Assembly (NCBI RefSeq): GCF_018100785.1
Contig: NZ_JAGJEC010000001.1
Coordinates: 620,001 to 684,000 of the forward strand
Reading direction: 5' to 3'
Source of the DNA: Maribacter sp. MMG018
GTDB lineage: Bacteria > Bacteroidota > Bacteroidia > Flavobacteriales > Flavobacteriaceae
Length of the DNA: 64,000 nt
Below the pieces are notes generated by a model, which saw only the letters and a program-made list of their open reading frames with translations, made no database searches and was not told the origin of the DNA. This document shows positions 1 to 7,904 of this stretch, in pieces. Position numbers and translations under genes: made by a program. How positions within the stretch are numbered: position 1 is the stretch's first letter; each line of letters begins with the position of its first letter.

Positions 1-153
1 CCACATGGGTTAGCTCGCAGTGCTCGTGGACCAGTAGTGCCCGCTCCTGCAAATAGAAAACCACGCTACGCCAAGGCGAATCGTTCTTTTTTATTTCGGG
101 GTAGAAGCCCGGGCAAACCCGGCTTACTGCCAAGAAATGAAAAACCCACACCA
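1..153 (+). CDS. Possible 3' end of a gene cut by the window edge
   Basis: Frame 1 is open from the first base to a TAG at 151-153 (50 codons), rich in Arg, Pro and Gly. The reading resembles the low-complexity tails that arise when a small ORF runs into a tRNA flank, and it ends inside the terminator hairpin. No domain is recognisable, so it may be chance. It could be the tail of a small nuclease-type gene, but the piece seen gives no support for any function. Confidence 0.2.
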
Positions 154-166
154 TAGGCGTGGGTTT
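141..166. terminator. Bidirectional intrinsic terminator behind the tRNA
   Basis: Arms AAAACCCAC and GTGGGTTTT pair perfectly around a short centre that adds two more G-C pairs. A-tract and T-tract flank the stem, so it can work in either direction. It lies just past the 3' end of the minus-strand tRNA. Confidence 0.7.
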
Positions 167-177
167 TCTGCTTGATG

Positions 178-251
178 TGGTCCCACATGGGCTCGAACCA
201 TGGACCCCCTGATTATGAGTCAGGTGCTCTAACCAGCTGAGCTATAGGACC
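178..251 (-). tRNA. tRNA with CAT anticodon (Ile2 or elongator Met)
   Basis: The reverse strand folds as a full cloverleaf of 74 nt. The acceptor strands are GGTCCTA and TGGGACC with discriminator A. The D arm is GCTC..GAGC, the anticodon stem CCTGA/TCAGG holds loop CTCATAA, and the T arm is CATGG/CCATG with loop TTCGAGC. The anticodon is CAT. A D-loop of AGCTGGTTA and no initiator-type C1-A72 mismatch rule out tRNA-fMet. It may be elongator tRNA-Met or the lysidine-modified tRNA-Ile2; the acceptor stem alone does not let me choose. CCA is not encoded. A near -7 box (TAATATTG, 267-274 on the minus strand) sits 16 bp upstream. Confidence 0.95.
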
Positions 252-309
252 CGCAATTTGCGGATGCAATATTACCACTTATTTTTATTTGGCACAAGCA
301 AAAACGTAC

Positions 310-714
310 CTACTTCTTTATTTCTTGACATAGCTCTACCAAAACCCCGTTCGTAGTCTTGGGGTGTACAAAAGCGACCCATTTATTGTCGGCCCCTTTT
401 TTTGGGGTCTCGTTCAAGATATGAAAGCCTTCTTTTTTTAGTCTGGCGATTTCAGAAACAATATCATCTACCTCAAAAGCGATATGGTGTACGCCCTCTC
501 CCTTTTTCTCTAAAAACTTGGCAATGGGCCCGGTGTTGTCCAAAGCTTCCAATAATTCTATTTTATTGGGTCCGTTCTGAAAGAAAGAGGTCTTCACCCC
601 CTCCGATGCCACTTCTTCTTCCTTATAGGGCCCACTACCCAATAATTTGTGGAACAGCTCATTGGATTCTTCCAAATTTTTGACGGCAATACCAATATGT
701 TCTATCTTTTTCAC
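310..714 (-). CDS. mce: Methylmalonyl-CoA epimerase
   Basis: This is a vicinal-oxygen-chelate (glyoxalase-fold) protein that interconverts the 2R and 2S forms of methylmalonyl-CoA in propionate metabolism. Family marks seen are the opening KKIEHIGIAVKNLEES with its metal-ligand His, the central EGVHHIAFEVDD with the second His, and a C-terminal GVLVELCQ with the metal-ligand Glu. I chose the GTG at 714 (134 residues), which matches the usual length and start. An ATG at 780 adds 22 residues that look unlike the family and lie against the rbfA promoter. The gene is divergent from rbfA. The leader between the two possible starts carries a small hairpin (ATCCGA/TCGGAT, 735-753). Confidence 0.88.
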   Translation of the reverse strand: MKKIEHIGIAVKNLEESNELFHKLLGSGPYKEEEVASEGVKTSFFQNGPNKIELLEALDNTGPIAKFLEKKGEGVHHIAFEVDDIVSEIARLKKEGFHILNETPKKGADNKWVAFVHPKTTNGVLVELCQEIKK

Positions 715-791
715 CTTCGTAATTTTTTGTGCGTATCCGAGAAAGAATCGGATGCTTTTCTTTATTTTACTAAAATACATACTATTCTATG

Positions 792-799
792 TATTTTTG
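792..799 (+). promoter_or_regulatory. -7 box of the rbfA promoter
   Basis: TATTTTTG is an exact match to the Bacteroidota -7 consensus TAnnTTTG. It ends only four bases before the rbfA ATG at 804, so the transcript should begin at or next to the start codon (a leaderless or near-leaderless mRNA). No clean -33 TTTG is seen at the expected distance. Confidence 0.55.
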
Positions 800-803
800 T
801 CCT

Positions 804-1196
804 ATGGAAACGCAAAGACAACGTAAAATAGCCGGAGTAATACAAAAAGACATTGTGGATATTCTACAAAAGGCAGCCATTGAAGGCGGTCTTAGAAGCA
901 CCTTGATATCGGTATCGAAGGTATCGGTAACCACCGACCTGTCTATAGCAAAGGTGTACGTTAGCATTTTTCCTAACGAGCAGGCCGCAGAACTTTTAGA
1001 GGGCATAAAATCTAACCAGCCCCTTATTAAGCACGAACTGGCCCAACGTACCAGAAACCAATTGCGAAGGGTGCCAGAACTACTCTTTTACCTGGACGAC
1101 TCTTTAGAGTACATCGAAAAAATAGAAAAGTCGTTAAAAAGAGAGGAGAACCCGATCGAGAACCGAGATTTATTGCCTAAAAGAAAAAAATCCTGA
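804..1196 (+). CDS. rbfA: Ribosome-binding factor A
   Basis: RbfA is a KH-like factor for late 30S subunit maturation that binds near the 5' end of 16S rRNA. The 130-residue product opens METQRQRKIAGVIQKDI and carries the family core VSVTTDLSIAKVYVSIF and RNQLRRVPELLFYLDDSLEY. An ATG at 789 is in frame but overlaps the -7 box, so 804 is preferred. A Lys/Arg-rich tail (PKRKKS) ends it. An ABC permease starts three bases after the stop, which suggests co-transcription. Confidence 0.93.
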   Translation: METQRQRKIAGVIQKDIVDILQKAAIEGGLRSTLISVSKVSVTTDLSIAKVYVSIFPNEQAAELLEGIKSNQPLIKHELAQRTRNQLRRVPELLFYLDDSLEYIEKIEKSLKREENPIENRDLLPKRKKS

Positions 1197-1199
1197 TTC

Positions 1200-2405
1200 T
1201 TGAACTTTCCATTATATATCGCTAAAAGATATGTGCGCTCTAAGAGTTCGCAGAATGCGGTAAACATTATAAATTTCATTACCTTTTTGGTAATCGTAAT
1301 TGGATCGGCCGCACTGTTTATTGTATTGTCCGGTTTCGCCGGACTTAAAACGTTTAGCCTTTCCTTTACAAATTCATTTGACCCCGAACTAAAGGCCCTG
1401 CCCGTTACCGGTAAGTTTTTTACCATAACCCCAGAGCAGGAAACCCAACTTAAAAGCATTAAAGGCCTTGCTTCCTATTCAAAAGAAATAGAGGAAAAGG
1501 TATATCTGGAACATCGGGGCAAAAACCATATTGCCTATATCAAGGGAATCGACTCCAATTACACCAAGGTGATCAATACCGATAGTATCTTGTACATCGG
1601 CGACTGGACCATTAATGAACAACAAGTGGTTTCGGGCATCGGTATCGCCAATATTCTGGGGGTTACGATCAATCAATTTATTAGTCCGATGCAGGTTTAT
1701 GCCTTTAAGCCCGGAGAAGGGTCTATCTCGCAGCAGGGGGTAAGTTCGCTTTACAACCAACTACCCGTTGTAATAGGCGGTGTATATGCCGTAGAGGCCG
1801 ACCTCGACAACAAGTATGTGTTTGCAGACCTTTCGTTGACACAGGCCCTACTGGAAAAAGGTCCGGATCAAATTTCGGGCATTAATTTTAAGGTAGACAG
1901 CACCGCCGATATGGCCCAACTGCGATCCGACATACAATCGGTGCTGGGCGACAACATCGTTTTAAAGAACAGGCAAGAGCTGAACAGTACACTCTATAAA
2001 ATGCTGAATACCGAGAACATGGCGACCTACCTTATTTTTACCCTAGTGCTCATTATTGCCCTGTTCAATGTTGTTGGAGCCATTATAATGATGATTTTAG
2101 ACAAGCAACAAAACTCTAAAACACTGTACAGTATGGGTACTACCATTAAAGAACTTCGCCATATCTATTTTGTACAAGGGCTTTTGGTTACCGGTTTTGG
2201 GGGTGTTATAGGTGTGTTGTTGGGCTCTCTACTTATTTGGACGCAGCTAATGTTCGGGTGGTTAAAAATTACTCCGTCGTTACCCTATCCCGTAGAATAT
2301 AAACTGATCAACGTACTTATTGTTTTGGCTACCATTTTGGTGCTGGGCGTTATTGCCTCTAAAATTGCCAGTAGTAGAATCAATAAGAAACTGGTGGTCA
2401 ATTAA
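1200..2405 (+). CDS. ABC transporter permease, LolE/MacB-FtsX type
   Basis: This is a membrane permease of the FtsX/MacB_PCD class, comparable to LolC/LolE for lipoprotein release or export of an unknown substrate. It has the N-terminal LYIAKRYVRSKSSQNAVNIIN signature before TM1 (about 22-46), a large periplasmic domain (about 50-265), and three C-terminal helices (about 275-300, 318-345 and 370-390). The start is TTG at 1200, three bases after rbfA. No ATPase partner is nearby, so it must share an ATPase encoded elsewhere. The 401-residue length is normal for the single-FtsX-domain type. Confidence 0.85.
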   Translation: MNFPLYIAKRYVRSKSSQNAVNIINFITFLVIVIGSAALFIVLSGFAGLKTFSLSFTNSFDPELKALPVTGKFFTITPEQETQLKSIKGLASYSKEIEEKVYLEHRGKNHIAYIKGIDSNYTKVINTDSILYIGDWTINEQQVVSGIGIANILGVTINQFISPMQVYAFKPGEGSISQQGVSSLYNQLPVVIGGVYAVEADLDNKYVFADLSLTQALLEKGPDQISGINFKVDSTADMAQLRSDIQSVLGDNIVLKNRQELNSTLYKMLNTENMATYLIFTLVLIIALFNVVGAIIMMILDKQQNSKTLYSMGTTIKELRHIYFVQGLLVTGFGGVIGVLLGSLLIWTQLMFGWLKITPSLPYPVEYKLINVLIVLATILVLGVIASKIASSRINKKLVVN

Positions 2406-2576
2406 GCAGTATCGCACTTCTTTTTAAATAGTGTTTTTCATCTAGACAAAAAACCCTTACTATCTAGTTTTTAGACTACTACAATTGTTATTTGTCAAAA
2501 AAATTATAACTTATTCGCAAATAGGAATTCTTATTTTTTTGAACAAAGTCGAAAACTGTTTAGTCCCCTTATTACA

Positions 2577-3674
2577 ATGAAATATTATATTCTTCTTTTT
2601 GCCTTCTTCTCTTTTATACAATCACAGGCACAATCTTTAAAAACAAAAGGAATTACGGTTACCATGCCAAATTACGCCAACCAAGTGGCCCCAAAAGATG
2701 TGGAAACATATTGGGCAGAATTGGTACTTGGCACCGGTGAGGTTATGAACTTTAGCAATGATGAATTTAAAAAAGAGCTGCAGCTAGAAGGTTTTAGAAA
2801 AATTATCGGTGATGAGGCACCGGATATATTTGTGGCGGTAAGCGGTATTTCTGTTGATGTACTCGATGTTAAGGGTACCATTGCCCCTGCCGATGACAAG
2901 ACCTATACTATAGATATTTTACCCAAAGAAAGGGCAAGTGTAAAGCTGCTCTTTTATTATAACGAAGAACTGACCCAGTTCTGGGAGATCCCTATTTTAC
3001 CAAAAGCGGATATACGCGGCACAAAAATACCCACTACCATAAGTTTTCCCGTTAAGGAAAAAGAAAAGTACCTGGACTTAGAAGGGGATCCCGTGGAGCC
3101 GGACATAAGTGCGTATACCATCAAAAAATATCTGGACATAAAACTGGGGGAAAATTTTCTAAAAAAGGTTACCGGTACGATCAAGGATATATACGACAAC
3201 CATATGGCCAAAGAATACCAAAGTTTCTATTATATAAAAGACAAGAAGAACAAAGCCCTTACCAACGAGACCGAAGAACAACTAAATAGTTTGGTCTCTT
3301 TATGCGATGCTAGTTTTAGCTCCATTAAAGACCTAAGGGCAAATAAACAGCAAATAAACGCTCACCTTGATTATTGGAAAGGTCTACTGTCCGATTATGA
3401 TGGGGAAGACAAAAAAATAAAAAAGATAAAATGGGGCATCTTAATGAACCTGTATCACCTATCTATAATGACCGAAGATTTCAACAATGCCCAAAACTAT
3501 TTGAAAAAGGCTTTGGAGTTGTCTGTAAAGTCAGGAGCAACAAAAGGGGCAAAAAACAATTTGTTACAACAATATGGGGGCTATTTAGAGAATTATAGGG
3601 AAGGTACCGGTGAACGAAAATTCTCCAATGGCTATGTAAAACATCTTTCGGCCCAAATATTGAAGGCATTGTAA
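2577..3674 (+). CDS. Exported protein of unknown function
   Basis: I do not recognise this 365-residue protein. It begins with a clear signal peptide (MKYYILLFAFFSFIQSQAQ, cleaved near residue 19), with no lipobox Cys. Residues 25-190 look beta-rich and are followed by an alpha-helical region (about 200-350). That region includes a TPR-like stretch (NAQNYLKKALELSVKSGA) and an Asn/Gln-rich run near 325. It stands alone between the ABC permease (171 bp upstream) and the convergent dusB. It is probably periplasmic or outer-membrane associated; no enzymatic motif is visible. Confidence 0.7.
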   Translation: MKYYILLFAFFSFIQSQAQSLKTKGITVTMPNYANQVAPKDVETYWAELVLGTGEVMNFSNDEFKKELQLEGFRKIIGDEAPDIFVAVSGISVDVLDVKGTIAPADDKTYTIDILPKERASVKLLFYYNEELTQFWEIPILPKADIRGTKIPTTISFPVKEKEKYLDLEGDPVEPDISAYTIKKYLDIKLGENFLKKVTGTIKDIYDNHMAKEYQSFYYIKDKKNKALTNETEEQLNSLVSLCDASFSSIKDLRANKQQINAHLDYWKGLLSDYDGEDKKIKKIKWGILMNLYHLSIMTEDFNNAQNYLKKALELSVKSGATKGAKNNLLQQYGGYLENYREGTGERKFSNGYVKHLSAQILKAL

Positions 3675-3706
3675 AGAGAATAATCCCTTTTTTTTAGAAT
3701 GAAGGG

Positions 3707-4705
3707 CTACTGGGAAACGAACTCGTAGTCGCCAAATTTGTCCAACACCTCATCAAAGGCGGCAAACACATCGGCGGCATCGTCGCTGGTGACCATTTTC
3801 ATACGGTATTCCTTAAAATTGGGGATTCCCTTAAAGTAATTGGTGTAGTGCCTACGGGTCTCAAAAACCCCTAGTTTTTCCCCTTTCCAATCAATGGACA
3901 TTTGTAAATGCCTTCTTGCGGCCTCTACACGGGCTTTCATATTGGGCGGTGCCATGTGCTCCCCCGTTTTAAAATAGTGCTTTACCTCGTTAAAGAACCA
4001 AGGGTAGCCGATACTGGCCCGGCCGATCATAGCCCCGTCCAACCCGTACTCGTCCCTCATTTTCATAGCGGCCTCGGGGGTGTCTACATCCCCGTTGCCA
4101 AATACAGGAATGTGCATACGCGGATTGTTCTTTACCTCGGCTATTGGCCTCCAGTCCGCATTGCCCTTGTACATCTGCGCTCGGGTACGGCCGTGAATGG
4201 CGATGGCCTTGCACCCCACATCTTGCAAACGCTCGGCGACCTCAACGATCTTGATCGAGCTTTCGTCCCAACCCAAACGGGTCTTTACGGTAATGGGCAG
4301 CTTGGTACGTTCTACCATTGCCTTGGTCAAAGAGACCATGAGCTCCACATCCTTTAAAATACCGGCGCCAGCGCCTTTGCTCACTACTTTTTTCACAGGG
4401 CACCCAAAATTGATGTCTATGATGTCGGGGTTCGATTTCTCTACAATTTCCACCGATTGCAGCATAGAATCGAGATTGGCGCCAAATATCTGAATGCCTA
4501 CCGGGCGTTCCTTTTCATAAATATCCAACTTCATGACGCTCTTTGCGGCATCCCGTATCAACCCTTCCGAAGAAATAAACTCGGTATACACCACATCGGC
4601 ACCGTTCTCTTTGCACAGGGCACGAAAAGGTGGATCGCTTACATCTTCCATCGGTGCAAGCAATAAAGGAAAATCAGGTAATTCTATGTCGCCTATCTTG
4701 GGCAT
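3707..4705 (-). CDS. dusB: tRNA-dihydrouridine synthase, DusB type
   Basis: This FMN/NADPH enzyme reduces uridines to dihydrouridine in the tRNA D-loop. Seen are the LLAPMEDVSDPPFRALC flavin loop, VGIQIFGA, the catalytic-Cys motif INFGCPVKKV followed by KGAGAGIL, KTRLGWD, the HGRTRAQMYKG substrate loop, and the phosphate-binding VFGNGDV and GAMIGRASIG. The 332-residue length and the C-terminal helical domain fit the family. It has its own -7 box upstream, within the gap after the M28 gene on the same strand. Confidence 0.93.
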   Translation of the reverse strand: MPKIGDIELPDFPLLLAPMEDVSDPPFRALCKENGADVVYTEFISSEGLIRDAAKSVMKLDIYEKERPVGIQIFGANLDSMLQSVEIVEKSNPDIIDINFGCPVKKVVSKGAGAGILKDVELMVSLTKAMVERTKLPITVKTRLGWDESSIKIVEVAERLQDVGCKAIAIHGRTRAQMYKGNADWRPIAEVKNNPRMHIPVFGNGDVDTPEAAMKMRDEYGLDGAMIGRASIGYPWFFNEVKHYFKTGEHMAPPNMKARVEAARRHLQMSIDWKGEKLGVFETRRHYTNYFKGIPNFKEYRMKMVTSDDAADVFAAFDEVLDKFGDYEFVSQ

Positions 4706-4729
4706 ATAATTGTTTTGATTTTAAGGGTG

Positions 4730-4737
4730 CAAAAATA
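4730..4737 (-). promoter_or_regulatory. -7 box of the dusB promoter
   Basis: Read on the minus strand this is TATTTTTG, an exact TAnnTTTG match, 24 bases before the dusB ATG. It lies in the 39-bp gap between the M28 peptidase stop and dusB, so dusB need not depend on the peptidase promoter. Confidence 0.55.
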
Positions 4738-4744
4738 CGCTTAT

Positions 4745-5971
4745 TTAGAACGTAATTTTCGTGGTTATCTTTTCTCCGTTTCGGTCTACCGTTACTTCCG
4801 TTTCGTTTCCTTCCTCAAAAACCGAAAGTGCCCGCATATAGCTCATCATATCAACCACGGTACTGTCGCCCAATTTAACCACGACATCGCCCTTTTGTAG
4901 GCCTGCTGCGGCTGCGGGTTTTCCTTTGGTGACCCCATCGATGCGCATGCCCTTTCCGTCGAACAGGTAATCGGGCATTACACCAAGGGCAACCTTGAAC
5001 CTAGGGGTGTCCTCGCTTTCGTTCTTGGTCTCCCGAAAAGAAAGTTTGGCAGCATCGTCCAGGTCTGTGATAACATCCAAAATATAATCACTGATCATTT
5101 CCATGCCCTTGTAGTTCAGTTTGTCGGAATCGTCGGAAGGTTTGTGATAGTCCTCATGTTGGCCCGTAAAAAAATGCAATACGGGAATATCCTGCAAATA
5201 AAAAGAGGTGTGGTCGCTAGGGCCTACACCCGATTCGCTCAAGACCAGCTTAAAACCAGGATTGTTGGCATTGAGCACTTGGTTCCAAATTGGCGCGGTA
5301 CCTGTACCACTGATCGATAAGGTCTTATCTTCCCTAAGCCTGCCCACCATATCCATATTGATCATGTAGTTCGCCTTTTTTAAATCGATGGTCGGGTTTT
5401 TTGAAAAATAATTACTTCCTAAAAGTCCCATTTCCTCACCTGAAAAAGCGATGAACAAATAATTGCTTCCCGTAACGCTATCCTTTAGTTTTTTTGCCAG
5501 GTCCAAGAGTACGGCCACCCCACTTGCATTGTCATCGGCCCCGTTATGGATCGCCTCGCCATCGGCATATAAAGAACCTTCACCGCCCATGCCCAAATGA
5601 TCGTAATGGGCTCCTATGATCACTGTTTTATCGGCCTTATTGTCTACATACCCGATCACATTGGTTCCGGTAATGGTGCTATCACCGGCCACGAACTGCA
5701 CTTCGGAATGCGGGTCTTTCTTGGGTTTAAAGCTAAACGTCTGAAAATAAGTACCCTTGTTTCCTTTTGGTGCCAGTCCGATCTGCTTCATACGCCCTTG
5801 CAAATAATCTGCCGCCTGTATTTCATATGGGGTACCTGTTTCACGCCCCATTAAGCTATCCTTTGCTAAAAAGACAACATCGTCTTGCATACTTACGGCT
5901 ACCTCTTTTTCCTGTTTACAGGATAACAGCACCGCAAAAAAGATGTATAAAAATATTTGATTGCGTAACAT
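4745..5971 (-). CDS. M28-family zinc aminopeptidase with C-terminal PDZ domain, lipoprotein
   Basis: This is an exported dinuclear-zinc peptidase. The N-terminus MLRNQIFLYIFFAVLLSC is a lipoprotein signal with lipobox LLSC. Metal-site motifs follow: GAHYDHLG, NGADDNASGVAVLL, AFSGEEMGLLGS, NMDMVGRL and a late His in PVLHFFTGQHEDYH. Residues after about 330 form a PDZ domain (GVTKGKPAAAAGLQKGDVVV). An upstream ATG at 5989 lies inside the gene's own -7 box, so the ATG at 5971 is the likely start (408 residues). It shares a symmetric promoter with the divergent TolB-like lipoprotein, which suggests coordinated cell-envelope roles. Confidence 0.88.
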   Translation of the reverse strand: MLRNQIFLYIFFAVLLSCKQEKEVAVSMQDDVVFLAKDSLMGRETGTPYEIQAADYLQGRMKQIGLAPKGNKGTYFQTFSFKPKKDPHSEVQFVAGDSTITGTNVIGYVDNKADKTVIIGAHYDHLGMGGEGSLYADGEAIHNGADDNASGVAVLLDLAKKLKDSVTGSNYLFIAFSGEEMGLLGSNYFSKNPTIDLKKANYMINMDMVGRLREDKTLSISGTGTAPIWNQVLNANNPGFKLVLSESGVGPSDHTSFYLQDIPVLHFFTGQHEDYHKPSDDSDKLNYKGMEMISDYILDVITDLDDAAKLSFRETKNESEDTPRFKVALGVMPDYLFDGKGMRIDGVTKGKPAAAAGLQKGDVVVKLGDSTVVDMMSYMRALSVFEEGNETEVTVDRNGEKITTKITF

Positions 5972-5975
5972 AGCT

Positions 5976-5996
5976 TGTATTTTTGACAAAAATACA
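5976..5996. promoter_or_regulatory. Mirror-symmetric divergent promoter
   Basis: Arms TGTATTTTTG (5976-5985) and CAAAAATACA (5987-5996) are perfect inverted copies around one A. Each arm holds an exact -7 box (TATTTTTG), one per strand. The plus box serves the TolB-like gene (ATG at 6005), and the minus box serves the M28 gene (ATG at 5971). The two polymerases cannot both occupy the site, so firing should be mutually exclusive, unless the palindrome is also an operator. Confidence 0.6.
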
Positions 5997-6004
5997 CATA
6001 CTAC

Positions 6005-7114
6005 ATGAGACTTTTATTTATTTTAGGAAGCCTATGTTTATTGGGAAGCTGCAAGTCGGAGCCCAAGAATACCGCACCCCAAAAAGAAGAATCAACCTCT
6101 ATTATGGCCGGTGCCGATACCTTGATCTACCCCGAGGAAAAACATTTTAAGAGCATCCGTCAGATTACCTTTGGGGGAGACAATGCCGAAGCGTATTGGA
6201 GCTGGGACGATAAACAGTTGGTCTTTCAATCGAACAACGAGGCTTGGGGCCTAAACTGCGACCAGATGTTCTTGATGAATGTGGATGAAAGCTTCAACGA
6301 CAGTATTATGCCCCCTATGATAAGTACCGGTCTTGGCCGTACTACCTGTGCCTATTTTTTACCCGATAACAAACATTTTGTGTATGGCTCTACCCACTTG
6401 TCGGACAAGGAGTGCCCCGAGGTACCCCTTCGTAAAAACGGAAACTATGTATGGCCCGTTTACGATACCTTCGATATTTTTGTTTCGGACCTCGAAGGAA
6501 ATATTACGGCCCAATTGACCGATGAGCCGGGTTACGATGCCGAGGCTACAGTTTCGCCCAAAGGCGATAAAATCGTCTTTACCTCCGACAGAAGTGGCGA
6601 CCTAGAGCTGTATACCATGAATCTGGACGGTTCGGACGTGAAACAGATCACCGATGAGCTGGGTTATGACGGCGGTGCTTTCTTTTCTCCCGACGGAACC
6701 CAACTGATCTTTAGGGCATCTCGCCCAAAAACGCCCGAAGCGATAAAAAAATATAAGGACCTATTGGCGGAAGGCCTGGTAGAACCTACCGAAATGGAGC
6801 TTTTTATATGCGATGCGGACGGAAGCAACCTGAGGCAACTGACCTTCTTGGGCAACGCCAATTGGAGTCCGTTCTTTCATCCTTCCGGAAAAAAAATATT
6901 GTTCTCCAGTAATTTTGAGGCCGAGAAAGGTTTTCCCTTTAACCTCTACCTCATCGATATCGATGGTAAAAACCTGGAACGTGTTACCCATGGTAAAACC
7001 TTTGATGCCTTTCCCGTATTTTCAAACGACGGTAAATACTTGGCGTTTTCGAGCAATCGTAACAATGGGGGCACAAGGGACACCAATTTGTTCATTGCCG
7101 AATGGCAAGAATAG
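6005..7114 (+). CDS. TolB-like PD40 beta-propeller lipoprotein
   Basis: This 369-residue lipoprotein (signal MRLLFILGSLCLLGSC, lipobox LGSC) is built of WD40-like PD40 repeats. Typical blades read EATVSPKGDKIVFTSDRSGD, ELYTMNLDGSDVKQIT and GAFFSPDGTQLIFRASR, repeated from about residue 50 to 365. The TolB beta-propeller domain is a binding platform. The N-terminal TolB domain is missing, so this is not TolB itself, and no Pal or TolA neighbours are present. It is divergent from a peptidase and lies 28 bp before the Lgt-like gene, with which it may be co-transcribed. Ligand unknown. Confidence 0.8.
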   Translation: MRLLFILGSLCLLGSCKSEPKNTAPQKEESTSIMAGADTLIYPEEKHFKSIRQITFGGDNAEAYWSWDDKQLVFQSNNEAWGLNCDQMFLMNVDESFNDSIMPPMISTGLGRTTCAYFLPDNKHFVYGSTHLSDKECPEVPLRKNGNYVWPVYDTFDIFVSDLEGNITAQLTDEPGYDAEATVSPKGDKIVFTSDRSGDLELYTMNLDGSDVKQITDELGYDGGAFFSPDGTQLIFRASRPKTPEAIKKYKDLLAEGLVEPTEMELFICDADGSNLRQLTFLGNANWSPFFHPSGKKILFSSNFEAEKGFPFNLYLIDIDGKNLERVTHGKTFDAFPVFSNDGKYLAFSSNRNNGGTRDTNLFIAEWQE

Positions 7115-7142
7115 CTTACCCTTCTTAAAAGCAGTATAAAGG

Positions 7143-7904
7143 ATGGATATTCCTTATGAACCGGTATTGTTCGGCACCAAGGTGAATGTACACCTAGTGC
7201 TAGAATACCTAGCCTTTTTCATCGCTTTTAGGTATTATGTTTTTCTGCGGAAAAAAAGCAACGATCCCATATCGTCGAACAATCGGTTGTCCATTATTAT
7301 CGGGGCCATTTTTGGGGCCTTGCTGTTTTCACGCTTGGTCGCCTTTTTCGAAAACCCCGTATTGCACTGGCAACAAGGCTGGTTGGCCATCTTGAACAAC
7401 AAGACCATTATGGGCGGTTTGTTCGGTGGTCTCCTGGGAGTGGAACTCGCCAAAAAGATAATAGGCGAAAAACAGTCGTCTGGCGATCTGTTTACCCTAC
7501 CCATTATTTTAGGAATCATAATCGGGCGTATCGGTTGTTTTTTGTCGGGCGTAAAAGAATTTACCTACGGAAAATCCACTACTTTCTTTATGGGGATGGA
7601 TCTGGGGGACGGTGTTGCAAGACACCCCATTGCCCTATATGAGGTTGTTTTTATGGTTTTCTTGTTCATCGCCATTAAGTATGGCCAAAATAAATTCGTA
7701 CCTCGTGAAAGAGGGGCTTATTTCAAGTTTTTTATGGTCAGCTACTTTACTTTTAGATTCTTTATAGAGTTCCTAAAACCCAATACGTTTTTCATCGCAG
7801 GACTCAGTAGCATTCAGATATTATGTTTAATTTGTCTTCTTTACTATTTTAAATTCATCCGTCAAGGACTGTCCTATGCCCGAAAAAAATTACGTGTATT
7901 ATGA
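7143..7904 (+). CDS. Divergent Lgt-like (prolipoprotein diacylglyceryl transferase fold) membrane protein
   Basis: This 253-residue polytopic protein (about seven helices) aligns by eye with Lgt. It retains GRIG (Arg143 of E. coli Lgt), RHPxxLYE and FRFFIEF (Arg239 and Glu243 positions). The essential His of the Lgt SFHGG motif is Phe here (GGLFGGLLGV), and the Asn of GRxGN is Cys (GRIGC). A normal Lgt transfers diacylglycerol from phosphatidylglycerol to prolipoprotein Cys; with these losses this protein probably does something else, perhaps binding or moving a diacylglyceryl lipid. It overlaps the radical SAM gene by 29 bp, so the two are translationally linked. Confidence 0.8.
   Translation: MDIPYEPVLFGTKVNVHLVLEYLAFFIAFRYYVFLRKKSNDPISSNNRLSIIIGAIFGALLFSRLVAFFENPVLHWQQGWLAILNNKTIMGGLFGGLLGVELAKKIIGEKQSSGDLFTLPIILGIIIGRIGCFLSGVKEFTYGKSTTFFMGMDLGDGVARHPIALYEVVFMVFLFIAIKYGQNKFVPRERGAYFKFFMVSYFTFRFFIEFLKPNTFFIAGLSSIQILCLICLLYYFKFIRQGLSYARKKLRVL

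Noticed and set aside
7143-7904. The housekeeping lgt gene
   Set aside because: The His of the SFHGG motif and the Asn of GRxGN are both replaced, so a normal diacylglyceryl transferase is unlikely.
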